Source: a virus. From it: a DNA stretch of 27,059 bases. Below the pieces are notes generated by a model. The model was not told where the DNA came from and ran no database searches. It saw only the letters and a program-made list of their open reading frames with translations. Positions 19,696 through 27,059 of this stretch are shown here, one piece after another. Position 1 is the first letter of the stretch. The number at the start of each line of letters is the position of its first letter. The translations under genes and the position numbers were made by a program. Location of the stretch: positions 1 through 27,059 of IMG/VR virus record IMGVR_UViG_3300022200_000018, one strand, 5' to 3'.

Positions 19696-20411
19696 GATGC
19701 TCTCACCACTAAAACAATTCCAGTTTTTCCATCCTCTACTTGACAAGTAATACTTACGTTTCCTGTTGATGTAGAGGCTTGAGACAACGTGTTCTTAGAA
19801 CCCCAACCCGCAGAATAGGTTCCGCCTTCACCCTCAGGAGGTACATCTGCTTCATCCTGTAACGTCCATCCACTTGTAGTTATACTAAAAGGTTCACCAT
19901 CACCTCCATCAAAACCCCAACACGCAAGAATATAACCACCACCATAAGTTGGTGTTGTTCCTGTTAGAGTAAATGATGTGCCACTATTGCTTGAAGTAAT
20001 CTGATAACTATCAATAGGCGAAGTAGTATTTGCTCCAGAGAAAGCCATAGCCCATGCCCCACATTGAATGACTGTCGTAAAGCTACTTGTAAATATTACA
20101 GAACCTGCTGATATATCGGATGCCGTAAGTGTCTTAGTGAATATGCTTACCTCAACATCATATAAAGAACTCACGCTACCTACTTGCTTAGTCCAACCAG
20201 TAGGCGTGTTAAACATTACGGATGTGGTCACGTTGTCTCCACCAATAAAAACAACACATACGTGTCCTGCGCTTGCCTGAGACGGCAAACTAACCGAGGT
20301 TGGAGTAGTGCTTGAGTGTGAGGCGTTAGTAGATAATTGGTAGCCCTCAAGGGCAATACCCGCACTCGTAGTAGGCGTAATAGCGGAGTTTACGGCGTGG
20401 AAGAAATTCAT
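19692..20411 (-). CDS. tail fibre or receptor-binding beta protein (239 aa)
   Basis: A 239-residue Ser/Thr/Gly-rich protein predicted to be nearly all beta strand, with repeated SxTxT stretches and a jelly-roll-like pattern (VCVVFIGGDNV, GWTKQVGSVSS, GAWAMAFSGANT, YILACWGFDGGDG). Such products in other phages are surface adhesins at the tail tip. It is coupled to the 518-residue fibre upstream (TAATG) and precedes the lysis genes. Receptor binding is inferred from composition and position. Confidence 0.65.
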   Translation of the reverse strand: MNFFHAVNSAITPTTSAGIALEGYQLSTNASHSSTTPTSVSLPSQASAGHVCVVFIGGDNVTTSVMFNTPTGWTKQVGSVSSLYDVEVSIFTKTLTASDISAGSVIFTSSFTTVIQCGAWAMAFSGANTTSPIDSYQITSSNSGTSFTLTGTTPTYGGGYILACWGFDGGDGEPFSITTSGWTLQDEADVPPEGEGGTYSAGWGSKNTLSQASTSTGNVSITCQVEDGKTGIVLVVRAS

Positions 20412-21967
20412 TAGACTTTGCGCTCTCCAGTTAATACATAAACTTCACCTGAATCGTCAACCTTCTTTAGACCGATGATAGCGTACTGCTCGGCAGTTAC
20501 GTTTGTAAACGCTGAGGTATTGCGCAAGGTAACTCCAGTACCTGCCGTAATGGTTACTGCACCTGCGCCACCCTGATAAAACAAGAACTCAGAAAACCTT
20601 GTCAAACCAGTAGGGATAGTAACTGAGATTCCTGACGCACTGGTGCAATCCATAAACGTCTGCTCATCAGTTGTAGCAAGCGTAAAACTGGTTGTCTTGA
20701 CATTTACAGGGTAATTTGCTCTAATCTTATTTGTGCTTAGATACGACGATACCCTTGCGTCCGTATAATAAAGGTTTGTTACACCTTCGGATATATCGTC
20801 CGTGTCTAAAACTACTACACCAGTTTGTCCGTTAACCGAATCTACTGCACCGCTACCCGAAATAGTAGCCCACTCCGTTCCCGTTGCCGTGGCATTGGTT
20901 ACAAGTGCTTGACCTGCCGTCCCATAACCCGCAGGAGTATCTCCTAAATCGGTTAAGTCCTGAACAAGAGTTGGCTTGTTGAGAATAGCCGCATCTCCCG
21001 TAGTCGCATTCCAGTCAGCGTTGACGTTTACTTCTGCACCTACCGCAATACCTGATAGTTTCGTCTTCTCTGTGTCCGTGTATGCGTTCGTGTCCGCGTT
21101 CGATTCGTACAACGTCTTGACCTCGGCGGCGGTCGGGTTTACTTCTGCGCCCGTTTCAATGCCGCTCAACTTAGTGCGTTCCGCCGTAGTGATAATAGCC
21201 CCACTTCCCGCACTTGTTACGTCGTTATGTATTGTTACGCTCGTACCTGCCATTTGAGCCAATACACGAGCCGCAGTGTAATACAAGTTAGTTGCGCCTT
21301 CACTCAGGTCATCGGTATCTGAAGCCGCAAGTGCAGTATCAAAACGTGCTTGCGTCCAGTACAAGTTGGTAGAACCTTCGGGAGTCTCGTCCGTATCGAA
21401 AAGATGCGTTATGCGAATCTGAAGCGTCCCTTGAGTAGCGTGTGCATACCTAACCGCCGCTACTTGTACCGCATGGTTAGGTGGACTTGGTTGGGTAGTC
21501 GTAAATGCTCCCGCCGTGCTTGCGCTTGAAAACAGAATATCTCCGTCAGTAAAGGCACTCGTGTTTAAATCCGTCAGGACACCTTCTGCAATCGCATAAC
21601 CAAAATCTCCGATAGCTAACGTAGACTCAGCAACACCCATGACGTAGGTAGGGTCAAATCCTACGCTACCTTGGTCGCACAATTCCATAAGAATGTGTGA
21701 ACCCTGCGCACCTGCGAACATGACCAACTGACCCTTTGTAATGGCCTCGTTTGCTTTAGCGTATATTTTGAACTGCTGAACTTCTACGCTTCCCGTATCT
21801 CCGTTTACACTTTGTACAGGTGCAAGGGTCATGAGGTTGGCAATGGTCAGTTTTTTAGAGTTGCCCGCCGCATCCGTTCCCGTGTCGCTAACATCAACTG
21901 CGTGGACTAAATCAGTCGTTGCGGGAGTAGTTAGTTCTGTCCTATCGGTTAGTTTTTCGTATGCCAT
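20411..21967 (-). CDS. tail fibre protein with repeats (518 aa)
   Basis: A 518-residue fibre. It shows repeat families typical of phage tail fibres: EGxTNLYxTxAR at about 197-208, 223-234 and 394-405; TKLSGIxxGAEVN at about 265-277 and 302-314; SVNGxTGxV at about 53-61 and 378-386. The N-terminal 50 residues (YEKLTDRTELTTPATTDLV) may attach to the tail or virion. The C-terminal 90 residues look like a beta-rich tip. Start overlaps the stop of the connector gene upstream (TGATG). Role: adsorption to the host surface. Confidence 0.82.
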   Translation of the reverse strand: MAYEKLTDRTELTTPATTDLVHAVDVSDTGTDAAGNSKKLTIANLMTLAPVQSVNGDTGSVEVQQFKIYAKANEAITKGQLVMFAGAQGSHILMELCDQGSVGFDPTYVMGVAESTLAIGDFGYAIAEGVLTDLNTSAFTDGDILFSSASTAGAFTTTQPSPPNHAVQVAAVRYAHATQGTLQIRITHLFDTDETPEGSTNLYWTQARFDTALAASDTDDLSEGATNLYYTAARVLAQMAGTSVTIHNDVTSAGSGAIITTAERTKLSGIETGAEVNPTAAEVKTLYESNADTNAYTDTEKTKLSGIAVGAEVNVNADWNATTGDAAILNKPTLVQDLTDLGDTPAGYGTAGQALVTNATATGTEWATISGSGAVDSVNGQTGVVVLDTDDISEGVTNLYYTDARVSSYLSTNKIRANYPVNVKTTSFTLATTDEQTFMDCTSASGISVTIPTGLTRFSEFLFYQGGAGAVTITAGTGVTLRNTSAFTNVTAEQYAIIGLKKVDDSGEVYVLTGERKV

Positions 21968-22527
21968 CAGAGATACTTCTTAAATCCGTATGCGGCTAAA
22001 ATTACCTTGTCCAACTTGGATGGATTGGTAGGGTCTAAGTTAAGGGTACTGCCGTAATTATTGGTCGTAGGATATAAGTCCGCACCCGTGTTTTGATTGT
22101 ACTCAGGGAACGCTGACGTGTCGTTGAGAATGTATTGAATACCGCGCTCCCGATAAAACTCGCCCATGTTTGTTGCGAGGTCTACCATAGGTTTAATGTC
22201 CCGCCATTCAGCACCTGAACCCGATTCCGTTTGAGTTACTGACACGGCGTTGTTACTGAACCTAACTCTCAAGGATGGAGCGAACATAGCAAACGTAAAT
22301 TGAACCAAGGCAGGTACGATGTAGTTGTCCATCAAAATTCTATACTCACCAGTCAAGGTATCTGCTTGTATATCGGCTTTAAGTTTGTCATCAAGCCGTG
22401 TACCTAACATTGGTAGAATCTCTTTGTCTTGCGCCAACCGAATGTAGTTGGTTAGTAGATGCTCATCTACGGCACTACCTAAAGGAGTGTCTCGCTTGAT
22501 TTTCGCAGGATTTGTATATAGTATCAT
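21967..22527 (-). CDS. head-tail connector / adaptor protein
   Basis: A 186-residue mostly helical protein. The N-terminus (NPAKIKRDTPLGSAVDEHLL), the DKEILPMLGTRLDDKL block at about 34-49, TGEYRILMDNYIVPALV near 59-75, and a late AEFYRERGIQYIL-like helix are what I know from head-completion adaptors of Bacteroidota phages, analogous to HK97 gp6. It would sit under the portal. It follows the portal-linked ORF with a four-base overlap and precedes the fibre. Confidence 0.68.
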   Translation of the reverse strand: MILYTNPAKIKRDTPLGSAVDEHLLTNYIRLAQDKEILPMLGTRLDDKLKADIQADTLTGEYRILMDNYIVPALVQFTFAMFAPSLRVRFSNNAVSVTQTESGSGAEWRDIKPMVDLATNMGEFYRERGIQYILNDTSAFPEYNQNTGADLYPTTNNYGSTLNLDPTNPSKLDKVILAAYGFKKYL

Positions 22528-23132
22528 CGTCCGTCGTTATTGTTTTCTTTTCCGTCAATTGGGCGGTATGCTTCGACTCCCTTTTGTGGAACGTATGGGT
22601 TGTTACCTACTCGACGCATGGTTTCATCCCACTCCGAAGATAAAACTTCTTCTAAACCTTCGGTAGACTCAATTCCATTTGGCGCGTAGACGAAAATAGC
22701 CCTCCACCATGAATGGTAACAATTGATTCCACCTTTAAATTCAAAGATGTCATAGGACGATTCACCCGCCGCCGCGAATTGTCCGTTAATGCCGTCTGCA
22801 CTCATGTCGGAAATATCCTCGTAGCGGAACAAATATCCGTCTTTCGATAGACCTACCATCTCTTGACAAAAATCACGGGATATACCCGTCTTAGATTCAG
22901 TGGTAGAATCGTTGGTTGAATACCGATACCGAAGTGCAAAGTGGTAGCCCTTGGGACTAATCACATCGCCCCATTCGCTATACTCTGTGTGGTTGTCGTA
23001 GTCCTCCAATCCAAAATGCATACGCTCGTGGATGCGGTGGTCTACTGAAGTGTCATCAACCCGTTCTTCACGCCACAACACGAACCCGTTCGACGGAGGT
23101 GAGTTTTTGTCCTTCAGGTGGTTCAGCCACAC
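22524..23132 (-). CDS. portal-linked structural protein (202 aa ORF, possible frameshift extension of portal)
   Basis: The ORF begins at a GTG with no recognisable upstream signal, overlapping the portal stop by ten bases. The protein contains a block I associate with head proteins of Bacteroidota phages: FCQEMVGLSKDGYLFRYEDI near 88-107, then NGQFAAAGESSYDIFEFKGG and NCYHSWWR. The reading frame is open for 13 codons before the GTG, up to the A10 tract in the portal gene. Those codons (LFSARITEGQGN) look like part of the same protein. It may therefore be the C-terminal part of a portal fusion of about 590 residues, or a coupled separate protein. Confidence 0.65.
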   Translation of the reverse strand: MWLNHLKDKNSPPSNGFVLWREERVDDTSVDHRIHERMHFGLEDYDNHTEYSEWGDVISPKGYHFALRYRYSTNDSTTESKTGISRDFCQEMVGLSKDGYLFRYEDISDMSADGINGQFAAAGESSYDIFEFKGGINCYHSWWRAIFVYAPNGIESTEGLEEVLSSEWDETMRRVGNNPYVPQKGVEAYRPIDGKENNNDGR

Positions 23133-24295
23133 ATTGCCCTGACCTTCGGTGATTCTTGCCGAAAAGAGTTTTTTTTTTGCTCCTCTTCTGATGGGTCAAG
23201 AAAACGCGCGGGAACAAGCATCTTAAACTTAAAGTCTAACGTGATGTTAGACGCGCTAAAGATGGGTCGTATGCCCTTAATAAGTGCGTCTTGGAAGGGT
23301 TTGACTGCAATGTTGAGATAGAGGTCGTATGCGTCCCGCATCTCTTCGGCATTAGAACCAAATCCTCCACCCTCAGAACGCAAACCAAACAAGAGAGGAG
23401 AGGTTACGCGATGACCACTTAAAATGCGTTGCATGACCTGTTCGCTCAGGTAGTCATACATCTTATGTGGGTCGTTCAAATTGAATGGTTCAACCGAAGG
23501 AGCGTCGTCCTTGGTATCGTTCCAATTGATAAGAATCTTACCCGCATTAGATGCTCCCGAAAACTTGTCGTAGATAGCGCGTTCCATTTGGTCGCGCTCA
23601 TCTTCGGTGGGTATGCCGTTGTTGAACGTGAGCATCATAGACGGAAACAATCCGTTCTTAATGTTGTTTAGGTGGAACTCTGAGATGTCTCGGTCGAGTT
23701 CAATGTAGTTGGTAGAACCGATATAGTCGGGAACTGCGTAATAGTAGTTCATGGGACTATACGTCCTAATGTGCAGAATCTGAGAAGCCGCAGTGCGGTC
23801 ATCGGTACTAAACGCGGGAATGGGTTGCGTAGGTTGTCCGCTTGCTTTAGTCCAGTCGTCGTGAAGGTAATAGATATTTGGGTCGTCCTCGCTATCGGAA
23901 ATACCTGCTCGAACGCTTGCCGCAGGGATGTGATGAATTTCGGCAGGTTTTGACCTGTCATTGCTCCAAATTACGTTGAGATAGCACTGACCATACAACT
24001 TCAAGTCGAATGCCGCACGGCGTAAACACGTGCCGTCACCAATTAGTTTTACTACCTGAAGCCATTGGTCAACATATTCATCTTTGCTATCACTCGTCAA
24101 GCCATCACCATAAATCATGTCGGAAGTACCCTTCACTATCGCGTTGTGTACGCTTGAACTTGCATACAAATCTTGCAAGTAATATGGGTACATATCTCCG
24201 TCTCCGTATTGCACCCAATACTGCCCCATCTTTTCTTCAAAGTTTGGAGTAGCGTGTGCTAAATAGGAGAGTACGGAAAGATTATGTTTATTCAT
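23123..24295 (-). CDS. phage portal protein
   Basis: A 390-residue portal, the dodecameric ring at the head vertex through which DNA passes. Recognisable parts are SSSVHNAIVKGTSDMIYGDG near 46-65, LYGQCYLNVIW near 100-110, a helical stretch with EERDQMERAIYDKFSGASNA around 255-274, NLNDPHKMYDYLSEQVMQRI (portal-typical helix), then a LLFGLRSEGGGFGSNAEEMR loop. The last 15 residues after QKK look unlike protein of this family, and an A10 tract lies exactly there. The start overlaps the end of the 98-residue gene by eight bases. It follows the capsid genes rather than the terminase, which is an unusual arrangement. Confidence 0.88.
   Translation of the reverse strand: MNKHNLSVLSYLAHATPNFEEKMGQYWVQYGDGDMYPYYLQDLYASSSVHNAIVKGTSDMIYGDGLTSDSKDEYVDQWLQVVKLIGDGTCLRRAAFDLKLYGQCYLNVIWSNDRSKPAEIHHIPAASVRAGISDSEDDPNIYYLHDDWTKASGQPTQPIPAFSTDDRTAASQILHIRTYSPMNYYYAVPDYIGSTNYIELDRDISEFHLNNIKNGLFPSMMLTFNNGIPTEDERDQMERAIYDKFSGASNAGKILINWNDTKDDAPSVEPFNLNDPHKMYDYLSEQVMQRILSGHRVTSPLLFGLRSEGGGFGSNAEEMRDAYDLYLNIAVKPFQDALIKGIRPIFSASNITLDFKFKMLVPARFLDPSEEEQKKNSFRQESPKVRAMCG
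23169..23178 (-). other. A10 tract, candidate -1 frameshift site in portal gene
   Basis: Minus strand CAA AAA AAA AAC. A -1 slip gives CAA AAA AAA AAA CTC and leads into the frame of the 202-residue ORF, open to 22524. A-runs of this length are very slippery for ribosomes, and also error-prone in sequencing. Confidence 0.45.
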
Positions 24296-24584
24296 AATAT
24301 TGATATTCGGAGTAATCTAACGGGTCATCCTCAGAGTCCGCAATGTATGCCACGTGAGCCACAATGCGTTCGTCGCCGTCCATAAGTTCCAAAATGTATT
24401 GACCTGACGTTGCACTCACTGCCCACGTTAATTCGGCATACCTATCATTTTGGTATTCGATAACGAGGTCAGCGGTATGTTCCGTCATTGTAGCCAAGTC
24501 AGTATAGCGCATGGTGCAGGTACTGAGATACTTCCCTGTATATAGCGCAAAGGTATTGCTTTGATTGTTGACTAAGTAGAACAT
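24288..24584 (-). CDS. unknown beta-rich protein before portal (98 aa)
   Basis: The longest reading (from 24632) would start inside the terminator hairpin, so I use the ATG at 24584, giving 98 residues. The product appears beta-rich (YAELTWAVSATSGQYILELM, then RIVAHVAYIADSEDD) with an acidic C-terminus rich in Tyr. I do not recognise a family. Its C-terminus overlaps the portal start by eight bases, so it is likely co-translated with it. A small virion or head-assembly protein would fit the position. Confidence 0.6.
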   Translation of the reverse strand: MFYLVNNQSNTFALYTGKYLSTCTMRYTDLATMTEHTADLVIEYQNDRYAELTWAVSATSGQYILELMDGDERIVAHVAYIADSEDDPLDYSEYQYYE

Positions 24585-24599
24585 GACCCAAAGTAAAGA

Positions 24600-24627
24600 A
24601 AAAGGGATAGCTAATGCTATCCCCTTT
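24600..24627 (-). terminator. strong intrinsic terminator after tail-tube gene
   Basis: On the minus strand GGGATAGC-ATTA-GCTATCCC forms an 8-bp stem. It extends outward by a G.U pair and A-T pairs, and is followed by TTTTTCTTT. It lies about 25 bases past the stop of the tail-tube gene. It should cut or reduce transcription between the highly expressed capsid/tube genes and the portal operon. Confidence 0.85.
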
Positions 24628-24648
24628 CCCATCTTTCCAACTCAAATC

Positions 24649-25206
24649 TTATGCAAGAGTTGCTCCCGTCAAACTATCGAGAGGATAGTTCGGTGCGGTT
24701 GTAGTTCCTGAACTTGCGGCCACATAGTACACGAGAGTATCGTATTCTTTAGCCATAATTTCAAGAGTCATCTCAGTAGCATCTCCAAAACGCTGACCTA
24801 CATTAGCACCTCCTCCAGTGACATCGCACCCGTTACGCGCACCCATCAAAAGCAGTTTGCCCGTGTTGAGTTCGACAATAATTGGTGGTTTGCCTTTGGC
24901 AAGAAGTTCCAATTGCCCTTGGTCAATCGGGTCGAGATGCGCTATGCTCAACGTCAAAGACTGCTCGTAGAAAATAGTGCCTGCTTCAGGGTTTGCCTGA
25001 ATACGTGCTTCAAAGGTACACTTCTCGGGATGGAAGTCCCACTGATAGAAGGTTACGGCAGGGATAGTAGATACAAAACCCGCAGTTAGTGCGAAGGTTG
25101 AGTCTTCTACCAAATCCGTATCCGATGCGCCAATGAATACACGCTTTACACCACCTACTGCTTCTTTGCAGTTGACATCAATTGCGGCGGTTACGTTACA
25201 CGGCAT
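24649..25206 (-). CDS. major tail tube protein
   Basis: A 185-residue protein with the pattern of Bacteroidota phage tail tubes: GGVKRVFIGASDTDLV near 18-33, FYQWDFHPEKCTFEARIQAN near 53-72, then GTIFYEQSLTLSIAHLD, a DQGQLELLAKGK helix, PPIIVELNTGKLLLMGARNG, and VTGGGANVGQRFGDATEM near the end. These build the hexameric rings around the tape measure. It follows the capsid gene closely (stop to start two bases) and ends before the strong terminator, consistent with high, head-linked expression. Confidence 0.8.
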   Translation of the reverse strand: MPCNVTAAIDVNCKEAVGGVKRVFIGASDTDLVEDSTFALTAGFVSTIPAVTFYQWDFHPEKCTFEARIQANPEAGTIFYEQSLTLSIAHLDPIDQGQLELLAKGKPPIIVELNTGKLLLMGARNGCDVTGGGANVGQRFGDATEMTLEIMAKEYDTLVYYVAASSGTTTAPNYPLDSLTGATLA

Positions 25207-25208
25207 GA

Positions 25209-26198
25209 TTAAACGAGATTGTATCCAACAACTACGTCAGGAGCAATACCCGCGATGGTGTTCAAAGCCATACGCATTACTACACGCACGTTGTCTGAAC
25301 CATCGTATTGATAGACTGGAATAAACTCAACTTGCGTCAAGTCCGTACCTGCGTTAGTACCTACAATCAGGTTTTCCGCTTGACCCAAAACGATTGTATC
25401 GTCGAACATACCAGGACAACGATGAACAGGAACACCCAAGTAGGTTACTCCGTCAAAGTTTTGGTTGGTCGCTTGGTTAACATAACCTTGACCACCTGTT
25501 GTTGCCAATTGGTACAAGTAGAACGAGTACGTCTTAGGAGAAACAAAGAACGCCAAATCCGACTTAGCCAAAATAGCAGGTTTAGTCGTTGCCGCTTTGT
25601 TATATACTGCATTGAACGCCGCAAACGCTTGTGTTCCACTCGGTACTTCAGTAGAAGTAAACTCGTGAGTTGTAGCAGATGCCAACGCACCTGAAGCAAA
25701 TCCAGTCGAATCAAGAACACCATCGTTAGACAAGAAACCAGTAACTCCCAAAGTGCTATCACCTTTCCAAATGATAGTCTCTACTTGTTCCGCAGTTTTA
25801 GCCGCTACCAATTCGAGAACATGGTTCACGAACTCCTGACGCATCATGTTAGAACCTACACGTGAACCTGACTGACCCTGCCATGTTGGATAGATGTCTT
25901 TACGACAAATTTCCTCGTTAACCTGCAAATCAACCAAGGTCAGAGTCTTGTCTGCCAACGACAAATCGTTGCCATTAGTAAACGCACAACTTGCCGCTAC
26001 CAATGGGTTGCTCATGGTAGAGGTAGTAATGTTCGTCTTGTACTGGATGCCGTCAATTTTGCGTACCCAGTTGTTCGCCAAAGTATCACCCGCACTCAAG
26101 GCCGCAGTGATAATTGGGTCTTTCAAATCACCTACATAGGTGTTTGGGCTATACGTTGTCAACTCGCGACGATTCGCCCGATAAGGATTGTAACTCAT
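25209..26198 (-). CDS. major capsid protein (HK97 fold type)
   Basis: A 329-residue protein matching major capsid proteins of Bacteroidota siphophages: an extended N-terminus (NPYRANRRELTTYSPN), KIDGIQYKTNITTSTMSN near 47-64, LTLVDLQVNEEICRKDIYPT near 86-105, a long spine-like helix (MMRQEFVNHVLELVAAKTAE) near 118-137, and an A-domain-type ending (YQYDGSDNVRVVMRMAL, then APDVVVGYNLV). No proteolytic delta-domain is visible at its N-terminus, so the separate scaffold-like protein upstream probably guides assembly. Start lies one base past the scaffold stop. Confidence 0.88.
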   Translation of the reverse strand: MSYNPYRANRRELTTYSPNTYVGDLKDPIITAALSAGDTLANNWVRKIDGIQYKTNITTSTMSNPLVAASCAFTNGNDLSLADKTLTLVDLQVNEEICRKDIYPTWQGQSGSRVGSNMMRQEFVNHVLELVAAKTAEQVETIIWKGDSTLGVTGFLSNDGVLDSTGFASGALASATTHEFTSTEVPSGTQAFAAFNAVYNKAATTKPAILAKSDLAFFVSPKTYSFYLYQLATTGGQGYVNQATNQNFDGVTYLGVPVHRCPGMFDDTIVLGQAENLIVGTNAGTDLTQVEFIPVYQYDGSDNVRVVMRMALNTIAGIAPDVVVGYNLV

Positions 26199-26199
26199 T

Positions 26200-26781
26200 T
26201 TACTTCATAAAAGATTTTACGCGGTCAAGTACGTTGCCCTGAGTAGGCATTGCCTTGACCTCCGTGTTAAACTCTCCACGTGTCCGCTCAGGACGCGCGG
26301 CAGGTTGTGCGCCAAACTCCTTGAGTTGACGCTTCAACTCCATAATCTCACGACGTTGACGGCGCAACATCATTTGAGTGCGGTTGTCAGTAGTGCCGAA
26401 GTCACGACGACCACGTACCTCACCCCGTACAGGGCGACGACCGCTAAATTCACTCCGTTGTCCACGTGCTGGACGACGACTCATGTTCGCCCGACGACGT
26501 GCCATTGCCCGACGACGACGTGCGCGAGCCATTTGTGTTTCTTGGGCATCACCTTCTTGTGCGCCTCCTGCGTTTACCAAATCCATTGCCATTTGATGTA
26601 CTGCTTCTGCTTGGTCTGCCGATAACCCCATCTCGGTCAGAATATTAACGAATTGTTCGTGGGAATCAGGGGTAGATTCCTCCTCAACTACCTCTTCGGT
26701 AGTGGTCTCCTCGGTTTGGTCTTTGACCTCTTCCTCGAATTTCCGTGCGCGACGTGCGCGGTATTTATTTTGGTTATACAT
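26200..26781 (-). CDS. scaffold-like capsid assembly protein with Arg-rich region
   Basis: A 193-residue highly charged protein directly before the capsid gene. Segments: basic start, acidic stretch at about 16-42 (EEEVK, TEETTTEEVVEEE), a compact helical region at 42-72 (FVNILTEMGLSADQAEAVHQ), an Arg-rich stretch at about 85-146 (RARRRRAMARRRANMSRRPAR), a helix at 143-156 and a C-terminal GNVLDRVKSFMK that may bind capsid. Position, charge and low complexity indicate a scaffold or an internal assembly protein. The Arg block would bind nucleic acid. The coding DNA has a CGACGACG microrepeat near 26466-26525. Start preceded by AAAGAGAT. Confidence 0.7.
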   Translation of the reverse strand: MYNQNKYRARRARKFEEEVKDQTEETTTEEVVEEESTPDSHEQFVNILTEMGLSADQAEAVHQMAMDLVNAGGAQEGDAQETQMARARRRRAMARRRANMSRRPARGQRSEFSGRRPVRGEVRGRRDFGTTDNRTQMMLRRQRREIMELKRQLKEFGAQPAARPERTRGEFNTEVKAMPTQGNVLDRVKSFMK

Positions 26782-26793
26782 ATCTCTTTTTGA

Positions 26794-27042
26794 TTACTCC
26801 CAATAAACTGACATCCTCGCCGTATTGCCGCGAACATTTACAATCACCTGCTCCGCAATTGGATGTAAGTAAAACTCCATCTCTTCTGCAATAAACCCTA
26901 ATTCATTAATGTCGTCGCGTGAGAGGTTGTCCCAATAAAACTCAACGCCACCTCCAACGGAAAGTGCTTCGTCAAATTGCGGAAATCCCGCTCGCCGCAG
27001 TTCTTCTGCAACGATGTCTGCTGTATCATGAAAATATCCCAT
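26794..27042 (-). CDS. small acidic protein between protease and scaffold (82 aa)
   Basis: An 82-residue acidic protein, MGYFHDTADIVAEELRRAGF at the start. It has a Gly-rich strand (SVGGGVEFYWD), an acidic helix (DDINELGFIAEEMEFYL) and two end strands (EQVIVNVRG, ARMSVYWE). No family recognised; its size and alpha/beta layout resemble the small genes at 2.0-2.8 kb. In circular reading it starts 12 bases after the stop of the protease-ArdA gene, with the junction motif ACAACAGAGAT before the ATG. It is thus the continuation of the accessory run into the head genes. Confidence 0.75.
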   Translation of the reverse strand: MGYFHDTADIVAEELRRAGFPQFDEALSVGGGVEFYWDNLSRDDINELGFIAEEMEFYLHPIAEQVIVNVRGNTARMSVYWE

Positions 27043-27059
27043 ATCTCTGTTGTTTAGTA
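27039..27059. repeat. 21-bp terminal direct repeat, right copy
   Basis: Identical to bases 1-21. Here it contains the first bases of the 82-residue gene and the upstream TAAACAACAGAGAT element. If the ends are joined through it, the last codon and stop of the protease-ArdA gene reconstitute without a gap. Confidence 0.9.

Noticed and set aside
24586-24596. TACTTTGG just before the ATG at 24584 as a promoter
   Set aside because: It has one base too few between TA and TTTG and no TTG at the right distance.
24585-24632. Longer start of the 98-residue gene giving a hydrophobic N-terminus
   Set aside because: The extra 16 codons are the terminator hairpin and its T-run, which explains the apparent membrane segment.
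26305-26648. Plus-strand ORFs opposite the Arg-rich gene
   Set aside because: They are the mirror of the CGACGACG microrepeat and give low-complexity peptides.
1-27059. Search for tRNA genes, integrase, attachment sites and transposases
   Set aside because: No cloverleaf-like sequence, recombinase catalytic motif or inverted-repeat-bounded element was seen; a dedicated tRNA scan was not possible.

Overview
The window reads as a complete, small tailed-phage genome of the HK97-fold siphovirus type infecting a member of the Bacteroidota. Every convincing gene lies on the minus strand, so transcription runs from high to low coordinates. The host assignment rests on three things. Two intergenic promoters match the Bacteroidota sigma-factor consensus (TTG, 19 bp, TAnnTTTG). 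There is essentially no Shine-Dalgarno use. The structural proteins are of types I associate with Bacteroidota phages. No integrase, excisionase, CI-like repressor, DNA polymerase, tRNA or CRISPR array was seen, so a strictly lytic or host-replicase-dependent phage is most likely.

The first and last 21 bases are identical. Joining the ends puts the prohead protease gene directly upstream of the scaffold-like and capsid genes, the canonical order. I therefore read the molecule as circular or circularly permuted, about 27,038 bp.

Layout in transcription order. (1) Early and replication block, about 17.99 to 13.37 kb: promoter, unknown first gene, SSB-like protein, HTH regulator, winged-helix replication initiator with an embedded 5 x 22-bp iteron array and a 12-mer tandem repeat (probable origin), a second replication-associated protein, NinG nuclease, a Cys-containing conserved protein, and several small genes including a 26-residue membrane peptide. 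(2) Packaging and tail block, about 13.38 to 3.12 kb: 44-residue basic protein, small terminase candidate, a miniature kinase-like protein, large terminase, tail-assembly chaperone with a probable -1 frameshift at T9, tail completion and gp10-like proteins, two large distal-tail proteins, a 53-residue protein and the tape measure. (3) Accessory and head block, from a promoter at about 3.08 kb: five small mostly acidic genes, then a prohead protease carrying an ArdA-like (DNA-mimic antirestriction) C-terminal half, then across the junction an 82-residue protein, an Arg-rich scaffold-like protein, the major capsid and the major tail tube, ending at a strong terminator at 24.6 kb. (4) Portal, adaptor, fibre and lysis block, 24.58 to 18.07 kb: portal (with an A10 tract that may fuse it to the next ORF), head-tail connector, tail fibres, holin candidates, amidase endolysin and a metallophosphoesterase, ending at a terminator at 18.03 kb just before the early promoter.

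The most interesting signals are the protease-ArdA fusion and the small-gene cassette beside it. The fusion suggests an antirestriction protein made inside the prohead. The cassette genes are separated by near-identical stop/RBS/start junctions, and two of them are visible paralogues.
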